Positions 14,878 through 21,399 of a stretch of DNA of 21,399 nucleotides are shown here, piece after piece (position 1 is the stretch's first letter; every line of letters starts with the position of its first letter). The notes under the pieces are model-generated. The model searched no databases and was not told where the DNA came from. It was given only the letters and a program-made list of their open reading frames with translations. A program made the translations under genes and the position numbers. The stretch is taken from assembly GCA_900549705.1 (NCBI GenBank), contig URPI01000023.1, forward strand, positions 1-21,399, written 5' to 3'. The DNA comes from an uncultured Eubacteriales bacterium (GTDB lineage: Bacteria; Bacillota; Clostridia; Oscillospirales; Oscillospiraceae).

Positions 14878-16209
14878 ATGACGGAATATAAAAAGAGCTT
14901 GCCACAGCTTTTCTTCCCAATCTTTTTTGAAAATTTCTTTGCCATGCTCACCGGCATGGTGGACACGCTGATGCTTTCCATGGAGGGTGACCAAGCCGTG
15001 GGTGCCGTTGGCACCGCCAATACCTACATCAGCATTTTCGTTATCATGTTTTCCATCATTTCCTCCGGCATGATTGCCGTCATGACCCAGTACATCGGTG
15101 CCCGCCGCCCCGGCGTTGCCCAGCGCGCCATGCGCCTGGGGCTGCTGTTCAACCTGGCAGTGGGCATCGTCATCAGCGGTGTGCTGTTCTGCTTTGCCGG
15201 TTCCATTCTGGGCGCCATCGGCATTGCCCAGCAGCTGTTGCAGCCGGCCACAACTTATTTAAAAACCGTGGGGCTGTTCTGTGTCTGCAACGCTCTGATT
15301 CCCATTTATTCCAGCTACCTGCGTGCCTTTGGGCACACTACCCCCACCCTCAGCGCCACAATTTTGTCAAACGTTGCCAACGCAGTGCTCAATGTTCTGT
15401 TCCTGCTGGTGTTTCACTGGGGCGTTTTCGGTGTTGCACTGGCCACCGGTTTTTCCCGGGTTATCCACCTGGCCTGGCTCTGGCTGGTGTCCCGGCGGCG
15501 TATTGAGCCAGTCAGCGACAACGCTGCCCCCGCCAACCGAGAGCTTCTGCGCAAAATCATTCAGGTGGGACTTCCGGCTGCCATGGAAACCTCCCTGTAT
15601 AACCTGGCCATCACCATTGTTATCAGTCTGCTCAACAGCATGGACAGCACCGGAATGCAGGCAACCGCCCGTGCTTATGCCGTTCAGATTTCCAACGTAT
15701 CTCTCAGCGCCGGTGCAGCGCTTTCTCAGGCAAATGCCATTTTGGCAGGCTGGCACATCGGTGCCGGGCAGATAGAGGCCTGTGACCGTGAGACACACAA
15801 AACGGCACTGGTGGGCATCTGTCTGGGCGCAGGCTGCGCAGGAGTTCTTGCCGCCTTTGCACGCCCGCTGCTGCGGATTTTCACCAGTGACCCGGACATG
15901 ATTCATCTGGTGAGCAAGCTGCTGATTATAGACATTGCGCTGGAAATAGGACGCATGACCAATCTGGTGTATGGCAGTGCGCTGAAAACCAGCGGCGATG
16001 CAGTATATCCCATGGTGATTGCCGTGGTATTCGCCTTTGTCTGTGCAGCCGGCGGCACCTGGCTTTTCGGCATTCATTTCGGCTGGCTGGCCGTGGGTGC
16101 CTATGCCGCCATGGCACTGGACGAGTGTACCCGCGCCGTGTTTATGTTCCTGCGCTGGAACAGCGGCTGCTGGAAAAATAAAAATCTGTTGTATCAAAGT
16201 GAGGAATAA
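14878..16209 (+). CDS. MATE family efflux transporter
   Basis: A 443-residue, 12-TM cation-coupled exporter of the MATE family. The N-lobe begins LPQLFFPIFFENFFAMLTGMVDTLML followed by AVGAVGTANTYI. The C-lobe begins ELLRKIIQVGLPAAMETSLYN, the usual internal repeat start. Its substrate is not evident. It forms an operon with the GH13 gene, only three bases downstream, under a cupin/AraC regulator. MATE proteins usually export drugs or metabolites, so the pairing with a starch-type hydrolase is unusual. It could export a product or glycoside, or simply share regulation. Confidence 0.93.
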   Translation: MTEYKKSLPQLFFPIFFENFFAMLTGMVDTLMLSMEGDQAVGAVGTANTYISIFVIMFSIISSGMIAVMTQYIGARRPGVAQRAMRLGLLFNLAVGIVISGVLFCFAGSILGAIGIAQQLLQPATTYLKTVGLFCVCNALIPIYSSYLRAFGHTTPTLSATILSNVANAVLNVLFLLVFHWGVFGVALATGFSRVIHLAWLWLVSRRRIEPVSDNAAPANRELLRKIIQVGLPAAMETSLYNLAITIVISLLNSMDSTGMQATARAYAVQISNVSLSAGAALSQANAILAGWHIGAGQIEACDRETHKTALVGICLGAGCAGVLAAFARPLLRIFTSDPDMIHLVSKLLIIDIALEIGRMTNLVYGSALKTSGDAVYPMVIAVVFAFVCAAGGTWLFGIHFGWLAVGAYAAMALDECTRAVFMFLRWNSGCWKNKNLLYQSEE

Positions 16210-16212
16210 CTG

Positions 16213-17946
16213 ATGAATCTGGCTGCCATTCGACACGAAGCCACCCAGGAATACTGCTTCTGCCTGGAACCTGGCAAATTTTTATTCCGTCTGCAAACCG
16301 GAAAAGACGACCTGTGCCGGGTCACACTGCACAGCCGTGACAAATACCTGCCCCTGGAGATAAAAGATACCCGCCGCGCCGTTCCCATGAAGCGGGTGGC
16401 CTGCGACGGTCTGCGGGACTACTATGAGGCAGAAATGGAATTCCATATGGTTTGTTTGCGCTACTGCTTTGAGCTGGAGGATTGCAGCGGCCAGCGGCTG
16501 TTTTTTAGCAACAGCGGCTTTACCCAGGAAATCCCGGAGGACACCGAGCGGCTGTTTGACTGCCCCCAAACCCTGCGGGAAGAGGAGCGATTCTGCGTCC
16601 CTGACTGGGCGGCCAACAAGGTGGTGTACCAGATTTTCCCCTCTCGTTTTGCAAACCACGAGCCGGTAGCGGACAGCCTCTGGTACCAAGCCCCCATTGA
16701 CCGGGATACGAATTTGGGCGGCTCCCTGAAGGGCATTACAGCCCACCTGGATTACATCCGGGATTTGGGAGTGGATGTTCTTTACCTGACCCCCATTTTC
16801 CGCTCCGATTCTACCCATAAATACGACACCATCGATTACTACACCATCGACCCCTCCTTTGGCACAGCAGATGACCTGAAGGAGCTGGTCAGCCAAGCTC
16901 ATGCCCGGGGTCTGCGGGTGATTCTGGACGGTGTTTTCAACCATACCTCCCCGAAATTCTTCGCCTTCCAGGACATTGTGGCGCACCAGGAGCATTCTGC
17001 CTACAAAGACTGGTACTATATCCGCCAGTTCCCCCTCTGTCAAGAGCCTTACCACCAGAATTACAAGTGCTTCGGCTACTACTGGGGAATGCCCAAGCTG
17101 AACCTGCGCTGTCCCGCTGCGGCGGCCTACTTCACTGAGGTAGCGCTGTACTGGCTGCGGGAGGCCGGAGTGGACGGCTGGCGGCTGGATGTGGGCGATG
17201 AAATCTCCCACGAGTTCTGGCGGGGCTTCCGTAAGGCCATCAAGGCTGAATTTCCCCAGGCGCTGATTGTGGGAGAAATCTGGCACCATGCGCCGGATTT
17301 CTTGCAGGGTGACCAGTGGGACAGCGTGATGAACTACCCCTTCTATCGCAGTGTGCTGGACTTTGCTGCCACCGGCAGCATTCCTGCCTCCGCCTTTTTG
17401 GATGCGCTGGGCTTCCAGCGGGGCAATATCCACACTTGTGCCTATCCCCTGCTGTGGAATCTGCTGGGCAGCCACGACACCGCCCGGCTGCTCTATCTGT
17501 GCGGCGAGAACCGGCAAAAGCAGAAGCTGGCAGCGGCTTTGCAGCTCCTGCTGCCCGGTATGCCCATGATTTACTACGGCGACGAGATAGGAATGACCGG
17601 GGCAAACGACCCGGACTGCCGCCGGGGAATGCTGTGGGACGAAGCCAGGCAGGATCAGGGAACGCTCCAATGGTATCGCCACCTGTTGCAGCTGCGGCGG
17701 GAGGAACCCGCCATTGTGAGCGGCCAGCCCGTCTGCATCGAGGCAAGGGACGAGGACGGACTGATTTCCATCGTCCGCAAGCTGGCTGGAAAATACGTTA
17801 TTTTGCTGTTCCACGCCATGGACAATGCAGTTTCCCTGCCTGCCCTGGCCGGCAAATGGGACCTGCTGAACGAGCGGGTGTTTGACGGCACCCTGCGCGG
17901 CATCGGTGCCATGGTGCTGACGCTGGACGAAGAGGAATTCGTCTGA
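16213..17946 (+). CDS. GH13 cyclomaltodextrinase/neopullulanase-type alpha-glycosidase
   Basis: A 577-residue cytoplasmic enzyme without signal peptide. Residues 1 to about 115 form a CBM34-like N-terminal domain, as in cyclomaltodextrinase, maltogenic amylase and neopullulanase. The catalytic barrel starts at VVYQIFPSRFAN. The four GH13 regions are intact: DGVFNH (239-244), GWRLDVGDE with nucleophile D326, GEIWH with acid/base E355, and LLGSHDT with D422. MPMIYYGDEIGMTG follows. The family cleaves alpha-1,4 bonds in maltodextrins or cyclodextrins inside the cell. GAGG precedes ATG 16213, three bases after the MATE stop, so the two genes are coupled. A strong terminator follows at 18021-18048. 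Confidence 0.94.
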   Translation: MNLAAIRHEATQEYCFCLEPGKFLFRLQTGKDDLCRVTLHSRDKYLPLEIKDTRRAVPMKRVACDGLRDYYEAEMEFHMVCLRYCFELEDCSGQRLFFSNSGFTQEIPEDTERLFDCPQTLREEERFCVPDWAANKVVYQIFPSRFANHEPVADSLWYQAPIDRDTNLGGSLKGITAHLDYIRDLGVDVLYLTPIFRSDSTHKYDTIDYYTIDPSFGTADDLKELVSQAHARGLRVILDGVFNHTSPKFFAFQDIVAHQEHSAYKDWYYIRQFPLCQEPYHQNYKCFGYYWGMPKLNLRCPAAAAYFTEVALYWLREAGVDGWRLDVGDEISHEFWRGFRKAIKAEFPQALIVGEIWHHAPDFLQGDQWDSVMNYPFYRSVLDFAATGSIPASAFLDALGFQRGNIHTCAYPLLWNLLGSHDTARLLYLCGENRQKQKLAAALQLLLPGMPMIYYGDEIGMTGANDPDCRRGMLWDEARQDQGTLQWYRHLLQLRREEPAIVSGQPVCIEARDEDGLISIVRKLAGKYVILLFHAMDNAVSLPALAGKWDLLNERVFDGTLRGIGAMVLTLDEEEFV

Positions 17947-18020
17947 GCCCTCGGTTACTGTCCCTGCCGATTCGTTCATGCTTCGCCAGGCCGGGCTTTC
18001 ACCGGCTCGCTTTATGTAAA

Positions 18021-18048
18021 ATTCCGGAGGATTTGAACCCTCCGGGAT
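18021..18048. terminator. Bidirectional rho-independent terminator
   Basis: A 10-bp stem (18021-18030 with 18039-18048, core CCGGAGG/CCTCCGG) has an 8-base loop. On the plus strand TTTTGTTATT follows; on the minus strand the stem runs into AATTTTA. It serves the convergent GH13 and exchanger genes. A smaller stem, GCCGG/CCGGC (17990-18006), lies just before it. Confidence 0.85.
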
Positions 18049-18071
18049 TTTGTTATTGGGCTGAATGATGC

Positions 18072-18998
18072 TCAGCAAAAACACAAATAGAGAAAATACA
18101 CGCCGTAGCAGCCCAGCATGGTAATGCCGCAGGCTTTCCCCAACTGGCGGCGCTTTACCGACCCGGCCAGCAGCAGGGCGGCACTGGCAATGGCAATGCC
18201 CGTGTCCACCAGGAAGCGGCTGTCAAAGGGGATTTCGCAGATGACGGATGCAGTGCCCAGGATGAACAGGATGTTGAAAATATTGCTGCCCACAATGTTG
18301 CCGATGGCAATGTCCGCGTTCCCCTTGCGGGCGGCCACCACGGAGGTCACCAGTTCCGGCAGCGACGTGCCCAACGCCACGATGGTCAGACCGATGAACC
18401 GCTGACTGATGCCGAAGAAGGCCGCCAGCCGGCAGGCACTGTCCACTGCCAAATCGCTGCCCTTGACAACCATGACACCGCCGAGAATCATGAAAACCAG
18501 ACTTTTCCACAGGGGGATTTCCTGAACAGACTCCTCCTTCTCTTTTTCTCTTTTCGCCAGCACTGCCAGATAGCCCAGGTAAACCAGGAACAGTGCCAAA
18601 AAGATGATGCCCTCCCAGAAGGTAATGGCGCTTCCGGTCACGCCGAACACCAGCAGCAGCGCCGTCACGGCAATCAAGAAGGGAATTTCAATCCAAAGGG
18701 TGGAGGCACGCAGATTAAGGGTGGTCATACAGGCCGTAACACCCAGAATCAGCAGAATGTTCAGAATATTGCTGCCAACCACGTTGCCGATGGCGATGCC
18801 CGGCGTGCTGTCCATGGCGGCGGTAACGCTGACGGCAGCCTCCGGCATACTGGTTCCCATGGCTACAATGGTCAGGCCGATGACCAGCTGGGGAATTTTC
18901 AGGCGGCGGGCAAGCCCCGCTGCCCCGTCCACGAACCAGTCCGCGCCCTTAATCAGCAGCGCAAACCCTACCAGCAAAACAAGTACCTGCAATAACAT
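18072..18998 (-). CDS. CaCA-family Ca2+(or Mn2+)/cation antiporter, YrbG-like
   Basis: A 308-residue exchanger with about ten membrane segments and both alpha repeats intact. The first is at about residues 41-86 (GLTIVAMGTSMPEAAVSVTA, IAIGNVVGSNILNILLILG). The second is at about 203-248 (GLTIVALGTSLPELVTSVVA, IAIGNIVGSNIFNILFILG). The acidic PE residues and GN.VGSN motifs are the ion-binding core of the family. AAAGGAAG precedes ATG 18998. The 5' leader is a yybP-ykoY riboswitch, so the physiological substrate is probably Mn2+ or Ca2+/Mn2+, exported when Mn2+ is high. That assignment comes from the riboswitch, not from the protein. Confidence 0.93.
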   Translation of the reverse strand: MLLQVLVLLVGFALLIKGADWFVDGAAGLARRLKIPQLVIGLTIVAMGTSMPEAAVSVTAAMDSTPGIAIGNVVGSNILNILLILGVTACMTTLNLRASTLWIEIPFLIAVTALLLVFGVTGSAITFWEGIIFLALFLVYLGYLAVLAKREKEKEESVQEIPLWKSLVFMILGGVMVVKGSDLAVDSACRLAAFFGISQRFIGLTIVALGTSLPELVTSVVAARKGNADIAIGNIVGSNIFNILFILGTASVICEIPFDSRFLVDTGIAIASAALLLAGSVKRRQLGKACGITMLGCYGVYFLYLCFC

Positions 18999-19035
18999 AA
19001 AAATCTTCCTTTCAGAATATGTCGTTGCAGCAGGA

Positions 19036-19076
19036 ATAAAAAAAGAGACTCCTACTGCACAAGCAGTAAAAGTCTC
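19036..19076 (-). terminator. Intrinsic terminator of the riboswitch expression platform
   Basis: On the minus strand GAGACT/AGTCTC (6 bp), a small internal mismatch (TTT/AGG), then ACTGC/GCAGT (5 bp) with a 4-base loop. A T-run (19044-19036) follows. It is mutually exclusive with riboswitch P1. Confidence 0.85.
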
Positions 19077-19162
19077 GCTGTTCCCTCACGCTCCGAGCGG
19101 CTTAACGTGGCCGCTGTCCTGACGAAGCCGTGAAACCGGTTACGGTCAGCTACTCCCTTTTA
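19036..19162 (-). promoter_or_regulatory. yybP-ykoY (Mn2+) riboswitch with terminator platform
   Basis: Read on the minus strand, the leader carries the class's conserved pieces in order: AAAAGGGAGTAGC at the 5' end, TTCGTCAGGACAG in the middle and CAGCGAGAC at the 3' end. P1 is TAAAAG (19162-19157) with CTTTTA (19072-19067). The same CGAGACTTTTACTGC strand also forms the 5' arm of the terminator at 19045-19076. Ligand-stabilised P1 would therefore block termination: a metal-ON switch, as known for this class. Its downstream gene is an exchanger, one of the established targets. Confidence 0.88.
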
Positions 19163-19171
19163 TTGGGATAT

Positions 19172-19200
19172 ATTATGCAGGATAGACGGGGAAATGTCAA
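19172..19200 (-). promoter_or_regulatory. Sigma-A promoter of the riboswitch/exchanger transcript
   Basis: TTGACA (19200-19195), 17 bases, CATAAT (19177-19172) on the minus strand. The start is predicted near 19165, right at the 5' end of the aptamer. Confidence 0.82.
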
Positions 19201-19213
19201 TCTTTTTTTCGGT

Positions 19214-19678
19214 TCAGCCATTGTTTTTCCATCTTGCAAAAAGACCCGCGTTGTCTTTCAGGTAGTCATAGGAAATGCGGACAGCATTTTCCGTGTCCTC
19301 CCTGTCCGATGCGAAGATGGGATAGGGATTGCAGCCGCCGGACAGCACGCCCACGTCCTTGCGGCCAAAGGCATTGCCGCAGTTCTGGCAAACCACACTG
19401 TCGCCCTTTTCCTCGAAATAAGCCTTGGGGGAGCCGTTGCATACCTGGCAGGTATTGAAGGCCGTGCGCACCGTGCCGTCCTCGTCCTTCGCCGCCAGTA
19501 CCTCCATTTGCAAACCGTCCACGGTAAAGGAATAAATCTTAATGGAGGAGGAGAGTTCCGACCTGGAAATCTCCAAGGCATCCCCCTCAGAAATCGCCTG
19601 GGAAGTGGCTGCCTCCTGCTTGCCGCAGCCGGTGAGCAGCAGCAGAGCCACTGCCAGAATCAAAAGATAGCGTTTCAT
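19214..19678 (-). CDS. DUF2318-family lipoprotein with CxxC pairs
   Basis: A 154-residue lipoprotein. The lipobox LLTGC places the lipidated Cys at position 18. The DUF2318 core shows RTAFNTCQVCNGSPKAY (C77, C80), VVCQNCGNAF (C97, C100) and SGGCNPYPI (C116), a likely metal or iron-sulfur site on the outer face of the membrane. The family is often linked to FTR1/P19-type iron uptake and metal-redox systems. ATG 19678 is chosen over ATG 19702 because GGGAG lies 8 bases upstream and the signal peptide then begins MKRY. It follows the HMA/DsbD-like/cupredoxin gene by 13 bases and is the second gene of that operon. No terminator is seen between its stop and the riboswitch promoter. Confidence 0.88.
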   Translation of the reverse strand: MKRYLLILAVALLLLTGCGKQEAATSQAISEGDALEISRSELSSSIKIYSFTVDGLQMEVLAAKDEDGTVRTAFNTCQVCNGSPKAYFEEKGDSVVCQNCGNAFGRKDVGVLSGGCNPYPIFASDREDTENAVRISYDYLKDNAGLFARWKNNG

Positions 19679-19691
19679 CGTAAAATCTCCC

Positions 19692-21119
19692 TTATTCAAC
19701 ATAGATTGTTCCGTGAATCATGCCCATCCAGCAGCTATAGGGGTACGTCCCCGGTTCAGTTGGGGTAAACTCCACCACATTTTCTCCCGGCCGGAAGGTC
19801 AGGTCGATGGAAAAAGCGTGGCAGAGAATCTGATTGTTGCAGCCGTTGATTTCGTCCGCATCCGCGTGAATCACCCAGCGGACGGGCACCCCGGCAGCCA
19901 CCCGGATGTCCGCATAGTCCCAGGCGAGAAGCTGGCTCTCCACCACCTGCACATCCCCCTCCATGCGGGCGACATCCACGTTCTCCTGCTCCGGCAGCAG
20001 CCGGGGCACACAGGCCAGCAGCACCAGCAGCGCCCCGGCGGCACCGGCTTTTTGCCAGGTGCGCAGGGGGAGCTTCCGCAAAAACAGGGCAATACACATC
20101 CACCCCGCCGCCAGCAGCAGCGCTGTGGGGGTAAACAGGCCGGTCAAACTGCCGCCCTGACTCAGCATGGAAAGGCCGAACACCGCAATCAGCACTGCTC
20201 CGCAGGAGAGCACCGCGCCGGTAAATTTCTTCCCCAGCCATGCCGCAAGCGACCCGAAGCCCAGCAGCAGCGGCAGTGTGCCCAAACTGAAGCAAAGCAT
20301 ACTCAGCCCACCCCGGAGGGCACTTCCGCTGGCCAGCGCCAGCAGCAGCATACTCTGCAACGGGCCGCAGGGCATAAAGCCGTTCAGGAGGCCAATGCAG
20401 AAGGGGGGCAGCCCCTTTAGCCGCCGGAATTTTACTTTCAGACCGGGCAATTTCGGCAGCTCCGGCAAAAGGGCAAGCATATTCAGCCCCATAATCAGCA
20501 TTGCCGCACCGGCCAGCAGTTTCAGCACTCCCTGGAAGCCATAGCTCAGGCCGCCAATGCTCCCCAGCAGCCCACCCAGCGCACCAAGGATGGCACCCAG
20601 GCTGACATAGGAAATCACCCTTCCCAGCTGATAGTGCAGCATGGGAGCAATGGATGTTTTTTTCACCCCTGCCAGACTTTGGCTCAGGCCGATGCCGCCG
20701 CACATGGCAACACAGTGAACCGAGGTAAGCAGCCCTGTCACAAACAGCATTCCATAGCCCATGGAGTCATCTGCCAGCTGGGAGGGGACCAGCGCGTTCA
20801 GCAGGCCGAACCGTTCCATCACAAAGTACAGCCCCCACAATGTAGCCAGCGTTGCCGCCAGCTTCCCCAACGCGCGCCCCGGCAGAGCGGTGGACGCGCC
20901 ATAGCCCGCTGCTTCCACCGCTTCGCAGAGCTTCTGCGGGGTCACTTTGGCAGGTTCAACGAACACCTCCGCCTTCCGTCCGGCAAAATCTACCCGGGCG
21001 GCAAATACCCCTGGTTGCTCTTTCAGCGCCTCCTCCACCCGTTTGGCGCAAAGGGCGCAGGTCATGCCCTGCAAATAGAGGGTGATTGTCTGTTTTTCAT
21101 TCATGGCATTGCAACTCAT
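19692..21119 (-). CDS. HMA - TauE/DsbD-like membrane - cupredoxin fusion (metal/redox transport)
   Basis: A 475-residue three-part protein. Residues 1-75 are a heavy-metal-associated domain with GMTCALC (C21, C24), as in copper chaperones. Residues about 84-375 are a polytopic domain of the DsbD-TM/TauE-SafE type with GLLTSVHCVAMCGGIG (C136, C140) and LLNGFMPCGPLQSM, both Cys motifs typical of this group. A last TM leads to an extracytoplasmic cupredoxin-like domain ending EPGTYPYSCWMGMIHG, with C463, M465, M467 and H469 as likely metal ligands. It probably passes copper or another soft metal, or electrons, across the membrane, with the DUF2318 lipoprotein as outer partner; direction is unknown. 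ATG 21119 has only a weak ribosome site; ATG 21104 is an alternative. Confidence 0.88.
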   Translation of the reverse strand: MSCNAMNEKQTITLYLQGMTCALCAKRVEEALKEQPGVFAARVDFAGRKAEVFVEPAKVTPQKLCEAVEAAGYGASTALPGRALGKLAATLATLWGLYFVMERFGLLNALVPSQLADDSMGYGMLFVTGLLTSVHCVAMCGGIGLSQSLAGVKKTSIAPMLHYQLGRVISYVSLGAILGALGGLLGSIGGLSYGFQGVLKLLAGAAMLIMGLNMLALLPELPKLPGLKVKFRRLKGLPPFCIGLLNGFMPCGPLQSMLLLALASGSALRGGLSMLCFSLGTLPLLLGFGSLAAWLGKKFTGAVLSCGAVLIAVFGLSMLSQGGSLTGLFTPTALLLAAGWMCIALFLRKLPLRTWQKAGAAGALLVLLACVPRLLPEQENVDVARMEGDVQVVESQLLAWDYADIRVAAGVPVRWVIHADADEINGCNNQILCHAFSIDLTFRPGENVVEFTPTEPGTYPYSCWMGMIHGTIYVE

Positions 21120-21135
21120 TTCCTGCTTCTAATTA

Positions 21136-21152
21136 CCTACCTGTTAAGTAGG
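21136..21152. promoter_or_regulatory. Palindromic operator over the start site of the metal/redox operon
   Basis: CCTACTTAACAGGTAGG (minus strand) has perfect CCTAC/GTAGG arms 7 bases apart. It overlaps the predicted transcription start near 21151. Position and form fit a metal-responsive repressor of the DtxR, CsoR or similar type, but I cannot assign the family. Confidence 0.5.
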
Positions 21153-21157
21153 CTGTA

Positions 21158-21186
21158 ATGATAACAAATAGCGGTTCTTTTGTCAA
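21158..21186 (-). promoter_or_regulatory. Strong promoter of the metal/redox operon
   Basis: TTGACA (21186-21181), 17 bases, TATCAT (21163-21158). A TG one base before the -10 (TGTTATCAT) adds an extended -10. The start is predicted near 21151, inside the palindrome. Confidence 0.82.
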
Positions 21187-21328
21187 TCCTACAAAAATCA
21201 ATTTTACTTTTTGTTCATATTGCTGGCAGCTGTGCTGCCGGACAATGACGCACCTGGTCTGTACCAATACGTTAGTGTCCTAACCCGCCCGGTTCTTTAC
21301 TGCTCAGACACCATCTCACACGCGCCCT
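21187..21328. other. Non-coding stretch with two small inverted repeats
   Basis: No supported gene. It holds a hairpin GGCAGC-TGT-GCTGCC (21225-21239) and a palindrome GTTAG-TGTC-CTAAC (21271-21284). Neither has a T-run. Confidence 0.4.
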
Positions 21329-21399
21329 GTAGGGGTCGACTATCAGTCGACCCGTCGGCGGCTTTGCCGCCGCAGTTGTAGGGGCGGCTACCAGCCGCC
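21329..21399. repeat. Tandem GTAGGGG-type hairpin repeats (cut by window edge)
   Basis: TGTAGGGG at 21329 leads a 9-bp hairpin (GGGTCGACT/AGTCGACCC, 3-base loop). A second hairpin, CGGCGGC-TTT-GCCGCCG (21356-21372), follows. TGTAGGGG occurs again at 21377, a 48-bp period, leading GGCGGCT-ACC-AGCCGCC, which ends at the window edge. Such short GC-rich hairpin repeats behave like REP/MITE-type intergenic elements in many Clostridia; this class assignment is inference. Confidence 0.7.

Noticed and set aside
16282..18084. 600-codon open frame opposite the whole GH13 gene
   Set aside because: The sense strand has all GH13 catalytic regions. The antisense product shows no domain and runs into the exchanger end and terminator.
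19756..20703. 315-codon frame overlapping the HMA/DsbD-like/cupredoxin gene in another frame of the same strand
   Set aside because: Arg, Gly and Ala rich, no motif. The overlapping frame has the HMA, Cys-pair and cupredoxin signatures.
21241..21328. Possible end of a minus-strand gene entering from the right edge
   Set aside because: The only open stretch is short, runs through the hairpin repeats and shows no recognisable protein sequence.

Overview
The window looks like a chromosomal stretch of a Gram-positive Clostridia bacterium, most likely of the Oscillospiraceae type. This is inferred from strong AAGGAGG-type ribosome binding sites, a YesM-type sensor kinase, an AraC/cupin regulator, Sec-secreted carbohydrate proteins, a lipoprotein with a Gram-positive style signal, a yybP-ykoY riboswitch and a moderately high GC content. 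No tRNA, rRNA, CRISPR array, insertion sequence or phage gene was found. The species cannot be named from the sequence.

Region 1 (1-4392, minus strand): a secreted carbohydrate module. It runs from a CBM9-like secreted protein, through a GtsA-type sugar-binding protein with no lipobox, to a secreted GH3 glycosidase that starts at UUG inside the 3' end of the binding-protein gene. The N-terminus of an unrecognised membrane protein follows and is cut by the window edge. No permease is visible. Region 2 (4632-6392, plus): a divergent YesM-family sensor histidine kinase with no response regulator beside it. Region 3 (6550-13837, plus): a compact six-gene surface polysaccharide operon (GT4, GT4, Wzy-like polymerase, GT2, pyruvyl transferase, Wzx-like flippase). 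It is driven by a textbook sigma-A promoter (TTGACA-17-TATAAT). The kinase promoter and this operon promoter share an 18-bp motif, GGCACAATNNNANAAAAT, at exactly the same distance from their -10 boxes, plus an aligned TTCAT. This suggests one regulator controls both.

Region 4 (13891-17946): a cupin/AraC regulator is divergent from a two-gene unit of a MATE transporter and a cytoplasmic GH13 cyclomaltodextrinase/neopullulanase-type enzyme. Region 5 (18072-19200, minus): a CaCA cation exchanger lies behind a yybP-ykoY (Mn2+) riboswitch, whose P1 strand overlaps the terminator stem. Region 6 (19214-21186, minus): a two-gene metal/redox operon. It encodes a fusion of an HMA domain, a DsbD-like membrane domain and a cupredoxin-like domain, followed by a DUF2318 lipoprotein. 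It is preceded by a strong promoter with a CCTAC/GTAGG palindrome over the predicted start site. The right edge (21329-21399) holds tandem GTAGGGG-type hairpin repeats.

The main candidate for something new is the unit joining regions 1 to 3. A secreted, non-lipidated sugar-capture and cleavage set is divergent from an orphan kinase, whose promoter signature recurs at the polysaccharide operon. This could be a sensing circuit linking external glycans to capsule or exopolysaccharide synthesis; the link itself is inference.
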